Below, one piece after another: positions 8,134 through 17,507 of a DNA stretch of 64,000 bases. The position numbers were made by a program, and so were the translations under genes. The notes below the pieces were generated by a model. It saw only the letters and a list, made by a program, of their open reading frames with translations, was not told the origin of the DNA and ran no database searches. Numbering within the stretch: the stretch's first letter is position 1; every line of letters starts with the position of its first letter. This stretch comes from Enterococcus hirae ATCC 9790 (GTDB lineage Bacteria; Bacillota; Bacilli; Lactobacillales; Enterococcaceae): assembly GCF_000271405.2 (NCBI RefSeq), contig NC_018081.1:518501-582500 (forward strand). Reading direction: 5' to 3'.

Positions 8134-8254
8134 AGTGAAGCTCTTCTCACTAACTTTTATCAGAACAGGAACCTGATAAAAACCAATGAAAAAACAACTT
8201 GTCGTTACTATATCATCAACAAACTCTTTTTGCAACCTTTAGAAATGAATAATT

Positions 8255-9112
8255 TCATTGCAATCGTTTTCTCTTATTTCCTTTTAATAATTCTACGTCA
8301 ATTGTAATCTTTTTCAAAGGATTCTGGTACACACGCTCTTTGACGTCTTGACTGACTTGCCATTCGAGCGGAGACATCGCTAACAAATCTTGCCGATTTT
8401 TTTCTGGGATATCAAATTCGTAAGTAACACGCCGACGTTCAGTCAATTCTAGGGACTCCGCAAACTTAGCCACCACTCGTTCATTTGAATACTGTTGTTT
8501 CTCAGGCTGGTCTGGATAAAACGCTTGGCGTAATTCTTTTAAATAATCTTGTTGCGGAACGATTTTCAAGACTTCCCCATCATCGGTTAGCACACGTTGA
8601 AATTCTTTATAGTGAGAAGGCGAAAAAATATTTAGAATCGTAGTAAATGTTTGGTCTTCAAAAGGAAGATTGGTTAAATCTGCTACACACCAAAACGCCT
8701 CGACCGGCTGAGCAGTAGCCGCATAAACACCTTCTTTAGAAAGATCAAAACCTACGGCCTTTTTCAACGGTTGCAGTCGTGCTAATTCATTTAAAAAGCT
8801 TCCTTCGCCACAGCCAACATCTAAGACCTCTGATCCCTGCGATACTTGTTGTGCTAACAAGTCGATCACAGGCTGATACATCCCTGCTTGGATCATTCTA
8901 CGTCTGGGATCAAACATACTCTGATCATATTCCGTTTTTACCCCATGAGATAAAAAGTAAAGCGTGCCTTTTTTGGATAAGTCGAAGCGATGGTTCTGAT
9001 GACAAACCAAACCGTTCTCAGTGACTGCTACTCCAGCATGGCAAAGTGGGCATCGGAACAACTGTTGATTTCCCTTTAAAAATTGGCGACCTTGATCAAT
9101 TTTTTTTAACAT
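8255..9112 (-). CDS. rlmA: 23S rRNA (guanine-N1)-methyltransferase, RlmA type
   Basis: A 285-residue protein with an N-terminal zinc ribbon (C21-x2-C24, C37, H41) followed by a class I methyltransferase fold with the SAM-binding motif VLDVGCGEGSF near residue 97. This pairing defines RlmA enzymes, which methylate G745 or G748 of 23S rRNA near the peptide exit tunnel; Gram-positive members usually act at G748 and can influence tylosin sensitivity. Which position is used here is not determinable. The upstream ribosome site is weak, so translation may be modest. It is divergent from cutC. Confidence 0.85.
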   Translation of the reverse strand: MLKKIDQGRQFLKGNQQLFRCPLCHAGVAVTENGLVCHQNHRFDLSKKGTLYFLSHGVKTEYDQSMFDPRRRMIQAGMYQPVIDLLAQQVSQGSEVLDVGCGEGSFLNELARLQPLKKAVGFDLSKEGVYAATAQPVEAFWCVADLTNLPFEDQTFTTILNIFSPSHYKEFQRVLTDDGEVLKIVPQQDYLKELRQAFYPDQPEKQQYSNERVVAKFAESLELTERRRVTYEFDIPEKNRQDLLAMSPLEWQVSQDVKERVYQNPLKKITIDVELLKGNKRKRLQ

Positions 9113-9252
9113 TTTTTTTGCTCATTTCTTGTTTTAATCGTTGAATATTGCTTTATTCCCTTTTCATCTTACCGTTAGAAGAAAACTTTAGCAACTACAA
9201 AAAATATGGTACAATTTTAGAAGAAGAAGGCGAATGATAAAGGAGCAGGCAA

Positions 9253-9891
9253 ATGATCAAAGAATTTTGTGCAGAAAATTATACTTCCATTCCTCTAGCA
9301 ATTGCTAAGGGAGCGAACCGGATCGAATTATGCGATAACTTAGCTGCTGGCGGAACCACACCTAGCACCGGAGTGATCGAAGAAGTTTTAAGCTATGCCA
9401 ATGAAAAAGAAGTACCTGTAATGACAATTATCCGACCACGAGGTGGCGATTTTGTCTACAATGATATTGAATTAAAGATCATGCATACTGATTTAATCGA
9501 AGCAAAGAAATTAGGTACAGATGGCGTAGTTATAGGCTGTTTGACTCCTTCAAATTGGATTGATGAAGAGGCAATGGAATTATTGATCGAAACCTCAGAA
9601 GGTCTACAAATCACGTTCCACATGGCTTTTGATTGTATCCCGCAAGAACGGCAATTTGAAGCAATTGATTGGCTGGTTGAACACGGTGTAGACCGTATTT
9701 TAACTCATGGTGGAGATGCGAACGCACCAATTGAAGCCAATTTTGACCATTTAAAAAAATTGATTGCTTATGCTGACGGACGTCTGATCATCTTACCTGG
9801 TGGCAAGATCGATTACAAAAATGCAGAACATGTTGCCAAAGAACTAGGCGTGAATGAAGTTCATGGAACAAAGATCGTTTCATTCGACTAA
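9253..9891 (+). CDS. cutC: CutC family protein
   Basis: A 212-residue TIM-barrel protein with the CutC opening (KEFCAENYTSI) and the segment GANRIELCDNLAAGGTTPS. It was named for copper homeostasis in E. coli, and an enterococcal CutC has been reported to bind copper(I), but the biochemical role remains uncertain. The ribosome site AAGGAG lies nine bases before the ATG. It is transcribed alone, divergent from rlmA, and ends at a shared terminator facing mgtE. Confidence 0.88.
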   Translation: MIKEFCAENYTSIPLAIAKGANRIELCDNLAAGGTTPSTGVIEEVLSYANEKEVPVMTIIRPRGGDFVYNDIELKIMHTDLIEAKKLGTDGVVIGCLTPSNWIDEEAMELLIETSEGLQITFHMAFDCIPQERQFEAIDWLVEHGVDRILTHGGDANAPIEANFDHLKKLIAYADGRLIILPGGKIDYKNAEHVAKELGVNEVHGTKIVSFD

Positions 9892-9910
9892 ATTTTTTCT
9901 AGTAATAATA

Positions 9911-9960
9911 AAAACGTAAGAAGCAAGTTGATTACTTTGCTCCTTACGTTTTTTATTTTT
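9911..9960. terminator. Bidirectional terminator between cutC and mgtE
   Basis: Stem AAAACGTAAG/CTTACGTTTT with T-rich flank on the plus strand and an A/T-rich flank on the minus side; it separates convergent genes. Confidence 0.75.
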
Positions 9961-9995
9961 ATCACAGACTTGTTGCACCATCTCAAAAGGAATGG

Positions 9996-11357
9996 CTACA
10001 TAAAATACCCCATAAACAATGAAGCGATGTTGAAATAGATCAAGACACTAGTCAAATCACTCAAGGTGGTAATAAAAGGACCACTAGCCACGGCAGGATC
10101 AAACCCTAAGCGATCCATCAACATCGGAATCAAGCTTCCTGCCAAGTTGGCTACAGTAATCGCAAATAACATGGCAATCCCAATTACAAAGCCTAAAATA
10201 AAGTTATGCTTCCAAATTCCTACAATCAAAAAGATCGTCAAGCCAGTGATTGCCCCTGTCACAAGTCCTGTGAGTACTTCAGCTAGAATCAAACGGACAA
10301 AACCAGCATCTTTGTCGTCAGAAACAGCCAAACGGCGAACTGCAACCGCCAATGATTGGGTGCCAGCATTCCCCGCAGTTCCGGTGATCAACGAAATGAA
10401 GACGGCTAAAATACTTGCTTCACTCACCAGTTCTTCGTAATGGCTGATCAACGAAGCCGTAGACATCCCTAAAAATAATAAGGTGATCAACCAAGGAAGA
10501 CGTCTAGCAGCTGACTTCACGGGATTTTCATTGATTTCCTCAACATTGACCCCTGCCAAACCAGAGTAATCACTTGCAGCCTCATCATCAATAACATCAA
10601 TAATATCATCAACTGTTACGATCCCCAGTAGATGGTCATCGTAATCTGTTACGGGTAATGCTAGAAAGTCATAATCACGAAAGGTTTGCGCGACATCTTC
10701 TTGGTCATCCCCCACATGGACGGATAACACACGTTCGCTCATCAAGTCAGAGATCATTGCATCATCATCATTAACGATCAAATCCCGCAATGAAATAACT
10801 CCAACCAATTGTTCTTCTTGATTGACGACATAGATATAGTAAATGGTTTCAGCTACATCTGCTTCGTTTTTTAAGACATACATCGCAGAACGAACCGTTT
10901 GATTCGCCACGATCGAAACAAATTCTGTCGTCATGATCGCGCCAGCTGTTTCATCTTCATAGTGTAACAACTCTTTGATTTCACTAGCATCGTCAGTAGT
11001 CATTAAACTTAAATATTTAGCGACTTGTTTTTTATCTAAGGTATTTAGCAAATCTACCGCATTATCGGTATACATCTCTGAAAGCATTTCTGCAGCATAA
11101 CTCGGACGCATCTCAGCTAAATACTCTTTCATATATTCATTGTCTTCTTCAATCACATCAAACATATCTGCCAATTCTTTAGGAGATAAGTAGGAATAGA
11201 TCAGTTGACGATCCTCTTCGTTCAGAGATTGATAGAATTGCCCCTGCTCGTAAATATGCATTTCCAGGAAACTATTTCTAAATTCCTGTAGGTTATTTTC
11301 TCTTAAATCCTGTAGTAACTGGGCAAATCGTTCCTCTAGTTCTTGATTTTCATCCAA
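9996..11357 (-). CDS. mgtE: Magnesium transporter MgtE
   Basis: A 453-residue protein with the three-part MgtE layout: acidic alpha-helical N domain (about 1-130), two CBS motifs (about 135-255) and a membrane domain with five hydrophobic spans (about 285-453). The acidic N and CBS domains sense cytoplasmic Mg2+ and gate the dimeric channel. The membrane part contains the FITTLSDLTSVLIYF segment typical of the family. It is the last gene of relQ-nadK-rluD-mgtE, 17 bases after the pseudouridine synthase gene. Confidence 0.94.
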   Translation of the reverse strand: MDENQELEERFAQLLQDLRENNLQEFRNSFLEMHIYEQGQFYQSLNEEDRQLIYSYLSPKELADMFDVIEEDNEYMKEYLAEMRPSYAAEMLSEMYTDNAVDLLNTLDKKQVAKYLSLMTTDDASEIKELLHYEDETAGAIMTTEFVSIVANQTVRSAMYVLKNEADVAETIYYIYVVNQEEQLVGVISLRDLIVNDDDAMISDLMSERVLSVHVGDDQEDVAQTFRDYDFLALPVTDYDDHLLGIVTVDDIIDVIDDEAASDYSGLAGVNVEEINENPVKSAARRLPWLITLLFLGMSTASLISHYEELVSEASILAVFISLITGTAGNAGTQSLAVAVRRLAVSDDKDAGFVRLILAEVLTGLVTGAITGLTIFLIVGIWKHNFILGFVIGIAMLFAITVANLAGSLIPMLMDRLGFDPAVASGPFITTLSDLTSVLIYFNIASLFMGYFM

Positions 11358-11374
11358 CTCTATCTCACCTCACC

Positions 11375-12274
11375 CTAACTTTCAAAATGCTGGAGAACAG
11401 TCGCCATATCTTTAGCCAAAGGCTGTTTAAATTCCAATCGTTCCTGTGTAAAAGGATGATCAAAACGCAGGTCGTAACAATGTAAAGCTTGTCTTGCTAT
11501 TCCAAGATCCATACGCCCACCATACATTTCATCTCCTAATAGCGCACAGCCAATTTCTGAAAAATGAACTCTGATTTGATGGGTTCTCCCCGTATGCAGT
11601 TGGATATCTACCAAAGCAACCTCTGCGGTGTTTTTCGTTAACCAATATTCGGTTTGTGCGCTTCGCCCAGCTGTCGAAACCATCCGTTTCAGTAAAGAAG
11701 ATTGGTCTCTCGCAATTGGAAGGTCAATCCAGCCGTGGGGTGCCAATTTAGTTATTTCGCCACTCACAAGTGCTTGGTATTTCTTCACAAATCGTTTTTC
11801 TCGAAGCTGTACATCTAACTTTGCATGAGCAAAGCCATGTTTGGCAAACAACATCAACCCAGAAGTATCCCGATCTAGTCTTGTCACCACATGAATGACT
11901 TGATTTTCGTAACCTTGTCGTTTGTAATAAGCTTTTACTCGATTAGCCATCGTATAGTTTGGATGATATTGTGCTGGAATCGAAGAGACGCCAGCTGGTT
12001 TATTCACAACTAAAAGATGTTCATCTTCGTAAACGATCTCGATCGGTGTTTCATCTAAAAGCACCGTTTCATGTTCGCCTTCTGCTGGAATGACAATCGT
12101 TACCTTATCATTGTACGATAGAGAAAACAAGACATTTTCAGTTTGACCATTTACTTTGATCTCGCCACCTTGAAATTTGATTTTCGCTAACAAACCTTTA
12201 GAAATTCCTTTTTCTTTTAAAAAATATTTTATCTGCTGCGGATGATTTTTTTCATACGTCCACACAAATTCCAT
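11375..12274 (-). CDS. RluA family pseudouridine synthase
   Basis: A 299-residue protein from ATG 12274 (MEFVWTYEKN), one base after the nadK stop, with GTGAGG upstream; a longer frame to 12289 overlaps nadK and has no ribosome site. An S4-like N-terminal part is followed by the catalytic motif VVTRLDRDTSGLMLFAKH, whose Asp attacks the uridine, and by the HTGRTHQIRVH motif. The position after nadK matches the Bacillus yjbO arrangement. Such enzymes modify rRNA or tRNA uridines; the exact target is not assignable. Confidence 0.88.
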   Translation of the reverse strand: MEFVWTYEKNHPQQIKYFLKEKGISKGLLAKIKFQGGEIKVNGQTENVLFSLSYNDKVTIVIPAEGEHETVLLDETPIEIVYEDEHLLVVNKPAGVSSIPAQYHPNYTMANRVKAYYKRQGYENQVIHVVTRLDRDTSGLMLFAKHGFAHAKLDVQLREKRFVKKYQALVSGEITKLAPHGWIDLPIARDQSSLLKRMVSTAGRSAQTEYWLTKNTAEVALVDIQLHTGRTHQIRVHFSEIGCALLGDEMYGGRMDLGIARQALHCYDLRFDHPFTQERLEFKQPLAKDMATVLQHFES

Positions 12275-12275
12275 G

Positions 12276-13073
12276 TTATCCCTCACCAATAAAGGAATCT
12301 TTTACACGATGCCAAAAATGCATATGGCGATAAGAAGCAAAATGAATTCGCTCTTTTGCAATGCGATAATAGATGGAACGAATATTCGATTCCTTAATAT
12401 CCAATTGGTCGACTGTAACAAGATAATCCTCTGTATTTTCTAATTTGATTTCCAGCCATTCGTCTTGTGCGATGACCATAGGCGAACCGAGTGTACGAAA
12501 GACTCGATTATTTAATGAAGCAATTTCAGTTAACTGAAAGGCATTGATACTCGGATGAATAACTGCCCCGCCGATACTTTTATTATAAGCGGTTGAACCT
12601 GTTGGCGTAGACACAGCCAATCCGTCCCCTCTGAAACTTTCAAACAATTCATTTTTGATATATACATCGGCAACCATCGTCCGATTTGATCGTTTAATCG
12701 TGGATTCATTCAAAGCCAAGAAATGTTTTGCCGGCTTATCATCTAAATAACTGATCTTTATATCGAGCAAAGGATAACTTACACTTTGTTCTTGATTGGT
12801 CTGTAAGCTATTGACTAATTCTTCCAATTCATAGTCACGCCAATCCGTATAAAAACCTAAGTGCCCTGTATGGACCCCTAAAAAACGAACTTCATTTAAT
12901 AGATGGCTATACTTGTGAAAAGCGGACAATAACGTCCCATCACCACCTACGGAAATCACTAAATCGGGGCGTTGTCCGTCGATTTGAATAGCCGATTGTG
13001 TCAAAAGAGCTTTCAATCGTTCGGTAACTTCAATTGTTTTCGCTTCTTGGTTATGAACGATCGCTACTTTCAT
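12276..13073 (-). CDS. nadK: NAD kinase
   Basis: A 265-residue ATP-NAD kinase making NADP. The nucleotide motif GGDGT is at residues 43-47, followed by the LNEST (NE/D) motif and the NAD-binding TPTGSTAYNKSIGG loop. It overlaps the end of relQ by 23 bases, and its ribosome site GAGGAGG lies inside relQ, pointing to translational coupling. The relQ-nadK-rluD order is conserved in Firmicutes. Confidence 0.95.
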   Translation of the reverse strand: MKVAIVHNQEAKTIEVTERLKALLTQSAIQIDGQRPDLVISVGGDGTLLSAFHKYSHLLNEVRFLGVHTGHLGFYTDWRDYELEELVNSLQTNQEQSVSYPLLDIKISYLDDKPAKHFLALNESTIKRSNRTMVADVYIKNELFESFRGDGLAVSTPTGSTAYNKSIGGAVIHPSINAFQLTEIASLNNRVFRTLGSPMVIAQDEWLEIKLENTEDYLVTVDQLDIKESNIRSIYYRIAKERIHFASYRHMHFWHRVKDSFIGEG

Positions 13074-13752
13074 CCGTGGCCTCCTCTTTTTTCTCTCGAT
13101 TTAATACGGTACGATAGTAAACGTCATCTCGTTTTCCTCTACCATGGGAAAACAGACGTTGAGCTTCTTGGATTTCTTCCCGAATATTGGACATTTCTTC
13201 GTCCAATTGATAAGCCGCTTCTGCCGCACGTTGGAGTCTTTCACTCATTTCTTCAGGAAACACGCCTTGATATTTATAGTTCAATGAGTGTTCGATTGTC
13301 GCCCAAAAGTTCATAGCTAACGTCCGGATTTGAATTTCAGCTAAAATTTTCTTTTCGCCACTGATCAACTGAACAGGATACTCAATCACTAAATGATACG
13401 AACGATACCCACTGGCTTTTTTATTTGTAATATAATCTCTTTCTTGAATCACTTTCATATCTTTTCTTTTACGAATGATATCTACTACTTGGTAGATATC
13501 TTCTACAAACTGACACATGATTCGTAATCCAGCAATATCAGACATTTCTTCTTCTAAACGGCTCATCGGAATATGACGCAGCTGTGATTTTGTCACAATG
13601 CTATCGACTGGTTTGACTCGTCCAGTAACAAACTCAATCGGAACATGTCGGTTTTGTTCTCTGAATTGCTTACGGATCCCGCGTAACTTTACTTTTAATT
13701 CTGATACTGTTTGTTCATACGGTGCTAAAAACTCTTCCCAATCTCGTTCCAT
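13051..13752 (-). CDS. relQ: Small alarmone synthetase RelQ (GTP pyrophosphokinase)
   Basis: A 233-residue single-domain (p)ppGpp synthetase. It lacks the hydrolase, TGS and ACT domains of long Rel and has the synthetase signatures MSDIAGLRIMCQF, GYRSYHLVIEYP and EIQIRTLAMNFWATIEHSLNYKY. RelQ supplies a basal alarmone pool and responds to envelope stress in enterococci. It heads the relQ-nadK-rluD-mgtE transcript, with AGAGGGA before the ATG. Confidence 0.94.
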   Translation of the reverse strand: MERDWEEFLAPYEQTVSELKVKLRGIRKQFREQNRHVPIEFVTGRVKPVDSIVTKSQLRHIPMSRLEEEMSDIAGLRIMCQFVEDIYQVVDIIRKRKDMKVIQERDYITNKKASGYRSYHLVIEYPVQLISGEKKILAEIQIRTLAMNFWATIEHSLNYKYQGVFPEEMSERLQRAAEAAYQLDEEMSNIREEIQEAQRLFSHGRGKRDDVYYRTVLNREKKEEATDESSDRS

Positions 13753-13833
13753 CGCTGATCCCTCTACTTCGTTAACATTCTTTTCTATTTTAACATATAA
13801 ATGAAGTTTTTTTGTACCTCTCGGCTTTTTGTA

Positions 13834-13862
13834 TTGACCAAAAAGGAAAAATTAGGCAGAAT
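13834..13862 (+). promoter_or_regulatory. Candidate promoter of the CYTH gene
   Basis: TTGACC (13834-13839), 17-base spacer, CAGAAT (13857-13862). The predicted start point falls after the upstream in-frame ATG at 13865, which supports the start at 13883. Confidence 0.4.
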
Positions 13863-13882
13863 GAATGAAAGGGGCGATCATT

Positions 13883-14458
13883 ATGTCTGAAATGTTAGAA
13901 ATTGAATACAAGTCCATGCTGACGCAACAAGAATATAGTCAATTGATCCAGTATTATCAACTAAAACCAGAAGATTTTACGGTTCAAACGAATATCTATT
14001 TTGATACACCAGATGGACAGCTAGCACAAAAAAATTGTGGATTACGCATCCGATTACTTGAAGATCGGGCAGAATATACACTAAAAACACCTGCAAAAGA
14101 AGGAAAACTTGAAACCACTGATACTTTAAGCAAAGAGGAAGCACTCTCTTTCATTGAGCAACGTCAATTACCACGTCAGGGTGCTGTTTTTCAAAAATTG
14201 TTAGAATTGGCTGTTCCTTCGGATGAATTGGGCAAAATTGGAGACATTACTACCAAACGTGCGGAATTTCACATTGAGGAAGGTCTTTTAGCGATTGATG
14301 AAAGTTTTGGAGAACAATTACATGATTTTGAACTGGAGTTAGAAGTATCTGATGCTACTCTTGGTAAATCTGCCTTTTTAGCGTTTTTGGAAAGACATTC
14401 TTTCCCTTATCGACCAGCTAAAAATAAAATTCAACGGATGCTAGCAGCGAAAAATTAA
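13883..14458 (+). CDS. CYTH domain protein (triphosphate tunnel metalloenzyme family)
   Basis: A 191-residue protein starting MSEMLEIEYKS at 13883, preceded by AAAGGGG; an ATG at 13865 in the same frame has no ribosome site. The N-terminal ExExK motif (E6-I-E8-Y-K10) is the CYTH signature that binds triphosphate and metal. Homologues (YjbK) sit divergently from relQ in Bacillus, as here. CYTH proteins hydrolyse inorganic or organic triphosphates; the natural substrate of this branch is unknown. spxH follows in the same orientation. Confidence 0.87.
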   Translation: MSEMLEIEYKSMLTQQEYSQLIQYYQLKPEDFTVQTNIYFDTPDGQLAQKNCGLRIRLLEDRAEYTLKTPAKEGKLETTDTLSKEEALSFIEQRQLPRQGAVFQKLLELAVPSDELGKIGDITTKRAEFHIEEGLLAIDESFGEQLHDFELELEVSDATLGKSAFLAFLERHSFPYRPAKNKIQRMLAAKN

Positions 14459-14575
14459 AGTTCTATCATTTTCACAAGGCACTTGAGTTCATTTTTTATC
14501 ATTTTTCTGTTAAGTTATACGTTGTGAATAAAAGAATTCACGAGTTGTATAGAATCTATTTTGGGGGAGATTCAT

Positions 14576-15247
14576 ATGATCGAAATCTATTTATTTGTTA
14601 ATCCTTTGGGGAAACATTGTTTTACACTAGAACAATAGTTATTACAATTTATTGAAGAAGAGTACGGAAAAACATCCAAAGAAAAGATGCAATTTCGTTT
14701 TCTGCCTTTAGTTAATTTGCAGACAATTGGGGATGTCATGCAACGTAACGGAATTTCTCAAAACGACCTCGTTACGCGTAACCACTTATTTTCAACTACC
14801 TATTCTGCTGCGTTAGACTGTAAAGCGGCACAGTTCCAAGGTAAGAAAAAAGGACGTCAATTTTTGATCAAAATGCAAGAAGCTGTAGGTTGTAATAAAG
14901 TACCGTATTCTCCAGAACTTGCTGAATCACTTTTTGCAGAAGTCGGCGGCGATATCGAGATGTTCAAAGAAGATCGTCAATCCGAGTTTGTTAAAGAAGT
15001 TTTTTTCTCTGATCAAAAAATTGCTCGAGAAATGGGCATCACCAAACATCCTTCTGCTGTAGTGTATAACTACTCCTGTGAACAAGACTTCGGTGTCTTA
15101 ATTGAAGGCACAAATACAGTCCGAAAAATAAAAGAACTTTGTAAGACTAAAAATGATTCTTATCAAATTTTTGATGGTGAACATTTACATACAAATGATT
15201 CTCGCTTACAACCAGGAAGTAGCCATTTATATTTACTCTCTAACTAA
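14576..15247 (+). pseudogene. spxH: spxH (ClpXP adaptor for Spx) interrupted by an in-frame TAG
   Basis: A DsbA-like frame starts at ATG 14576 (MIEIYLFVNPLGKHCF) after GGGGGAG and would give 223 residues, the normal SpxH/YjbH length. Codon 21 is TAG (14636-14638); the frame then continues unbroken to 15247 with typical family sequence (FRFLPLVNLQTIG, KKKGRQFL, GITKHPSAVVYNY). SpxH delivers the stress regulator Spx to ClpXP for degradation. An internal Met at 14687 could restart translation but has a weak ribosome site and would lose the N-terminal thioredoxin-fold strand. It may be a true null, a natural amber variant or a base error. Confidence 0.85.
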
Positions 15248-15277
15248 TCACGTCAAGAACCATTCGTTTCACTAACT

Positions 15278-15323
15278 AACCGTTTTTCAAGTACTTAGAT
15301 CGCTAAGTATTCGAAAAACGGTT
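15278..15323. terminator. Long hairpin terminator after spxH
   Basis: Arms AACCGTTTTTC.AGTACTTAG and CTAAGTATTCGAAAAACGGTT pair over about 20 bases with a 4-base loop. Confidence 0.65.
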
Positions 15324-15442
15324 ATTTGGTGCTTGTAGAAAAACATGGGAATCTTTACCAACATGGACTAATAGCATCGTCTGAGGTTGAGATAAAAGTG
15401 TGTAGCATCAAGAAATAAGAAAGAGTTTTTCGAAAAACGACA

Positions 15443-15505
15443 AAAAGCAATCGCATCCTTCAGAAAATAGCTGATGCCATTTTCGACCGATACGACTGCT
15501 TTTTT
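15443..15505 (-). terminator. Terminator of the PfpI-like gene
   Basis: AAAAAGCA.TCG pairs with CGA.TGCTTTTT; on the minus strand it runs into T-rich sequence just after the PfpI-like stop codon. Confidence 0.55.
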
Positions 15506-15530
15506 AATGTTTAGAACTAAACTTTTCAAA

Positions 15531-16043
15531 TTAGTTTGCTAGTGCTTCAACGATTGCTTCGTTAAATGCTGGAATATCATCAGGATTTCGGCTAGTAATC
15601 AAGCCTCGATCAATTACCACTGGCTCATCCTTCACGACGGCACCAGCATATTCGATATCTGGACGTACCGTATCATAAGCTGTCATTGTCCGTCCTTCAG
15701 TTAAACCTGTTTGAATAAATAGTTGTGGACCGTGACAAATTGCAAATAACGGTTGATCATTTTTTAAAAAGTAAGAAACAAAATCAACGAATCGTTGATC
15801 TGCTCGTAATTGATCCGGTGAAAATCCCCCTGGTATCAATAGCGCATCGAAGTCTTCAGGAGAAACATCTGCAATACTTTGTTCGACTGTGAATTCTGCG
15901 CCTTTTTTTCCTTTGATTGTTTGATTTCCTTCAAACCCAATCAAAGTCACTGTATGTCCAGCCTTTTCTAGTGCTTCTTTCGGTGACGTTAGTTCCACAT
16001 CTTCAACTAAATCTGTAACGATTGCTGCAACTTTTTTTGCCAT
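15531..16043 (-). CDS. DJ-1/PfpI family protein
   Basis: A 170-residue protein of the PfpI/YraA type. The nucleophile elbow AICHGPQLF places the catalytic Cys near residue 102, and the conserved 'LIPGGFSPDQLR' loop lies upstream. Family members have been described as general stress proteins, proteases or glyoxalase/deglycase enzymes; none can be selected from sequence alone. It is transcribed as a single gene between spxH and the end of the aromatic operon. Confidence 0.87.
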   Translation of the reverse strand: MAKKVAAIVTDLVEDVELTSPKEALEKAGHTVTLIGFEGNQTIKGKKGAEFTVEQSIADVSPEDFDALLIPGGFSPDQLRADQRFVDFVSYFLKNDQPLFAICHGPQLFIQTGLTEGRTMTAYDTVRPDIEYAGAVVKDEPVVIDRGLITSRNPDDIPAFNEAIVEALAN

Positions 16044-16159
16044 TTGTTCTCTTCCTTTCTTATCGCTTAATTCAAGCCTAAAGGAATTTATTCAAGTGTG
16101 CAAATCATCTGTTTGGACTAAAGAGCGGTTTTTGTCTCCGTCCATCTTGTTGCTTTTAG

Positions 16160-17005
16160 TCATTCATCGATGTGATAAACCGGATAACAACCAACCAAAT
16201 GCGTAGGATAGCCTTGCTCTTTTAGCACTTCCATCAGCTCATTCACCTTGTCGATCTTGTCATCGATAGCAACATCGATAACAAAAAAGTATTCGCCTAA
16301 CCGCGTTTTTTGTGGGCGTGATTCGATTTTTGTTAAATTCACTTGATTATTAGCAAAGACCGAAAGAACTTGATAAAGCGCCCCAGGTTTATTTTCTGGC
16401 AAATCCACAAAGAATGTCGCTTTATGACTGTTTTTTTGTAATTTTGCATCAACAGGCGCGGCACTTAGAACCCAAAAACGGGTCTCATTAGTTGCAATGG
16501 ACTGGATATCTGATTGCACGATGGTCAACCCAAATTCGTTTGCAGCTTCTTTGGAGCCGATCGCACCTAGACATTCTTCTGGATGGGTTGCTACTTGCCG
16601 GGCTCCTTGGGCAGTGGAACCTACTTGTTCAATCTCGACCTTTGGAAAATTTGCCCGTAGAAAAAGTTGTGATTGGGCTAATGCTTGCGGATGACTACAA
16701 ATCTTTGTGATATTTCGCCAGTTGGCTTGTTGGGTCGGATGGACCATCAATTGTTGTCGGATCGGCAGAACGATTTCTCCTTGAATAGAAGGTAATGTCT
16801 CATACACATGAACAAGTGTTGGCAAAACAGAACCTTCAATCGTATTTTCGATCGGCACCATTGCATAAGTAATCTCTTTTTCTAATTGTGCCTCGATCAA
16901 ATCAATCAAGGAATCATAAGAAAGAAAAGTACCTTGTTTGAAATAACGTGTGGCTGCACTATAAGTAAAGGAACCTTTAGGACCTAGATACCCAATTTTC
17001 ATCAT
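16160..17005 (-). CDS. pheA: Prephenate dehydratase
   Basis: A 281-residue monofunctional PheA converting prephenate to phenylpyruvate. The dehydratase domain starts [15 protein letters not shown] and contains the catalytic TRF motif (ATNETRFWVL). The C-terminal ACT domain contains GALYQVLSVFA and IESRP, the phenylalanine-binding elements, implying feedback inhibition. It overlaps aroK by 29 bases. It is the last gene of the aro operon. Confidence 0.95.
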   Translation of the reverse strand: MMKIGYLGPKGSFTYSAATRYFKQGTFLSYDSLIDLIEAQLEKEITYAMVPIENTIEGSVLPTLVHVYETLPSIQGEIVLPIRQQLMVHPTQQANWRNITKICSHPQALAQSQLFLRANFPKVEIEQVGSTAQGARQVATHPEECLGAIGSKEAANEFGLTIVQSDIQSIATNETRFWVLSAAPVDAKLQKNSHKATFFVDLPENKPGALYQVLSVFANNQVNLTKIESRPQKTRLGEYFFVIDVAIDDKIDKVNELMEVLKEQGYPTHLVGCYPVYHIDE

Positions 17006-17507
17006 TATTTTCTACCCACTTTATGATTTCTGTGATAATTTCGTCTGGCAATTTCTTAGACGTATCTATCGTGATTTTTGCTAAACTTTTGTATATTTTT
17101 TCCCGTTCCCACATGATCTCACGTAGTTTTGTGTCACTATTCTTTAACGCTAACGGTCGAATATTTGTTTGATCTTGTCGTATCCGTTCGATCAAGATAT
17201 CGGCTTCTCCTTTTAAATAAATGACTTGTTGCTGTTTTAATAGTTCCTGATTTTCTTTCTGTAAGACAACCCCGCCACCAGTAGCGATCACTGCCTTTTT
17301 TTGTAAAATTGTTTTTAAAAGAGCGGTTTCGTGGTCGCGAAACGCGGCTTCTCCGAAGGTAGCAAAGTATTGCTCAATGGAACAGCCTAATTGTTGAACT
17401 AAATAGTCATCCATATCGATGACTGGTTGATCCAATCGAGCCGCTAATTTTTTACTGATCGTCGTCTTACCAGCGCCCATAAAACCGATCAATACAAGTG
17501 ACGTCAT
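16977..17507 (-). CDS. aroK: Shikimate kinase
   Basis: A 176-residue P-loop kinase. Walker A is GFMGAGKTT near the N-terminus; the shikimate-binding DMDD and the GGGVVL loop follow. It phosphorylates shikimate before AroA. It overlaps aroA by 4 bases (ATGA) and pheA by 29 bases, which points to translational coupling. Confidence 0.94.
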   Translation of the reverse strand: MTSLVLIGFMGAGKTTISKKLAARLDQPVIDMDDYLVQQLGCSIEQYFATFGEAAFRDHETALLKTILQKKAVIATGGGVVLQKENQELLKQQQVIYLKGEADILIERIRQDQTNIRPLALKNSDTKLREIMWEREKIYKSLAKITIDTSKKLPDEIITEIIKWVENNDENWVSRS

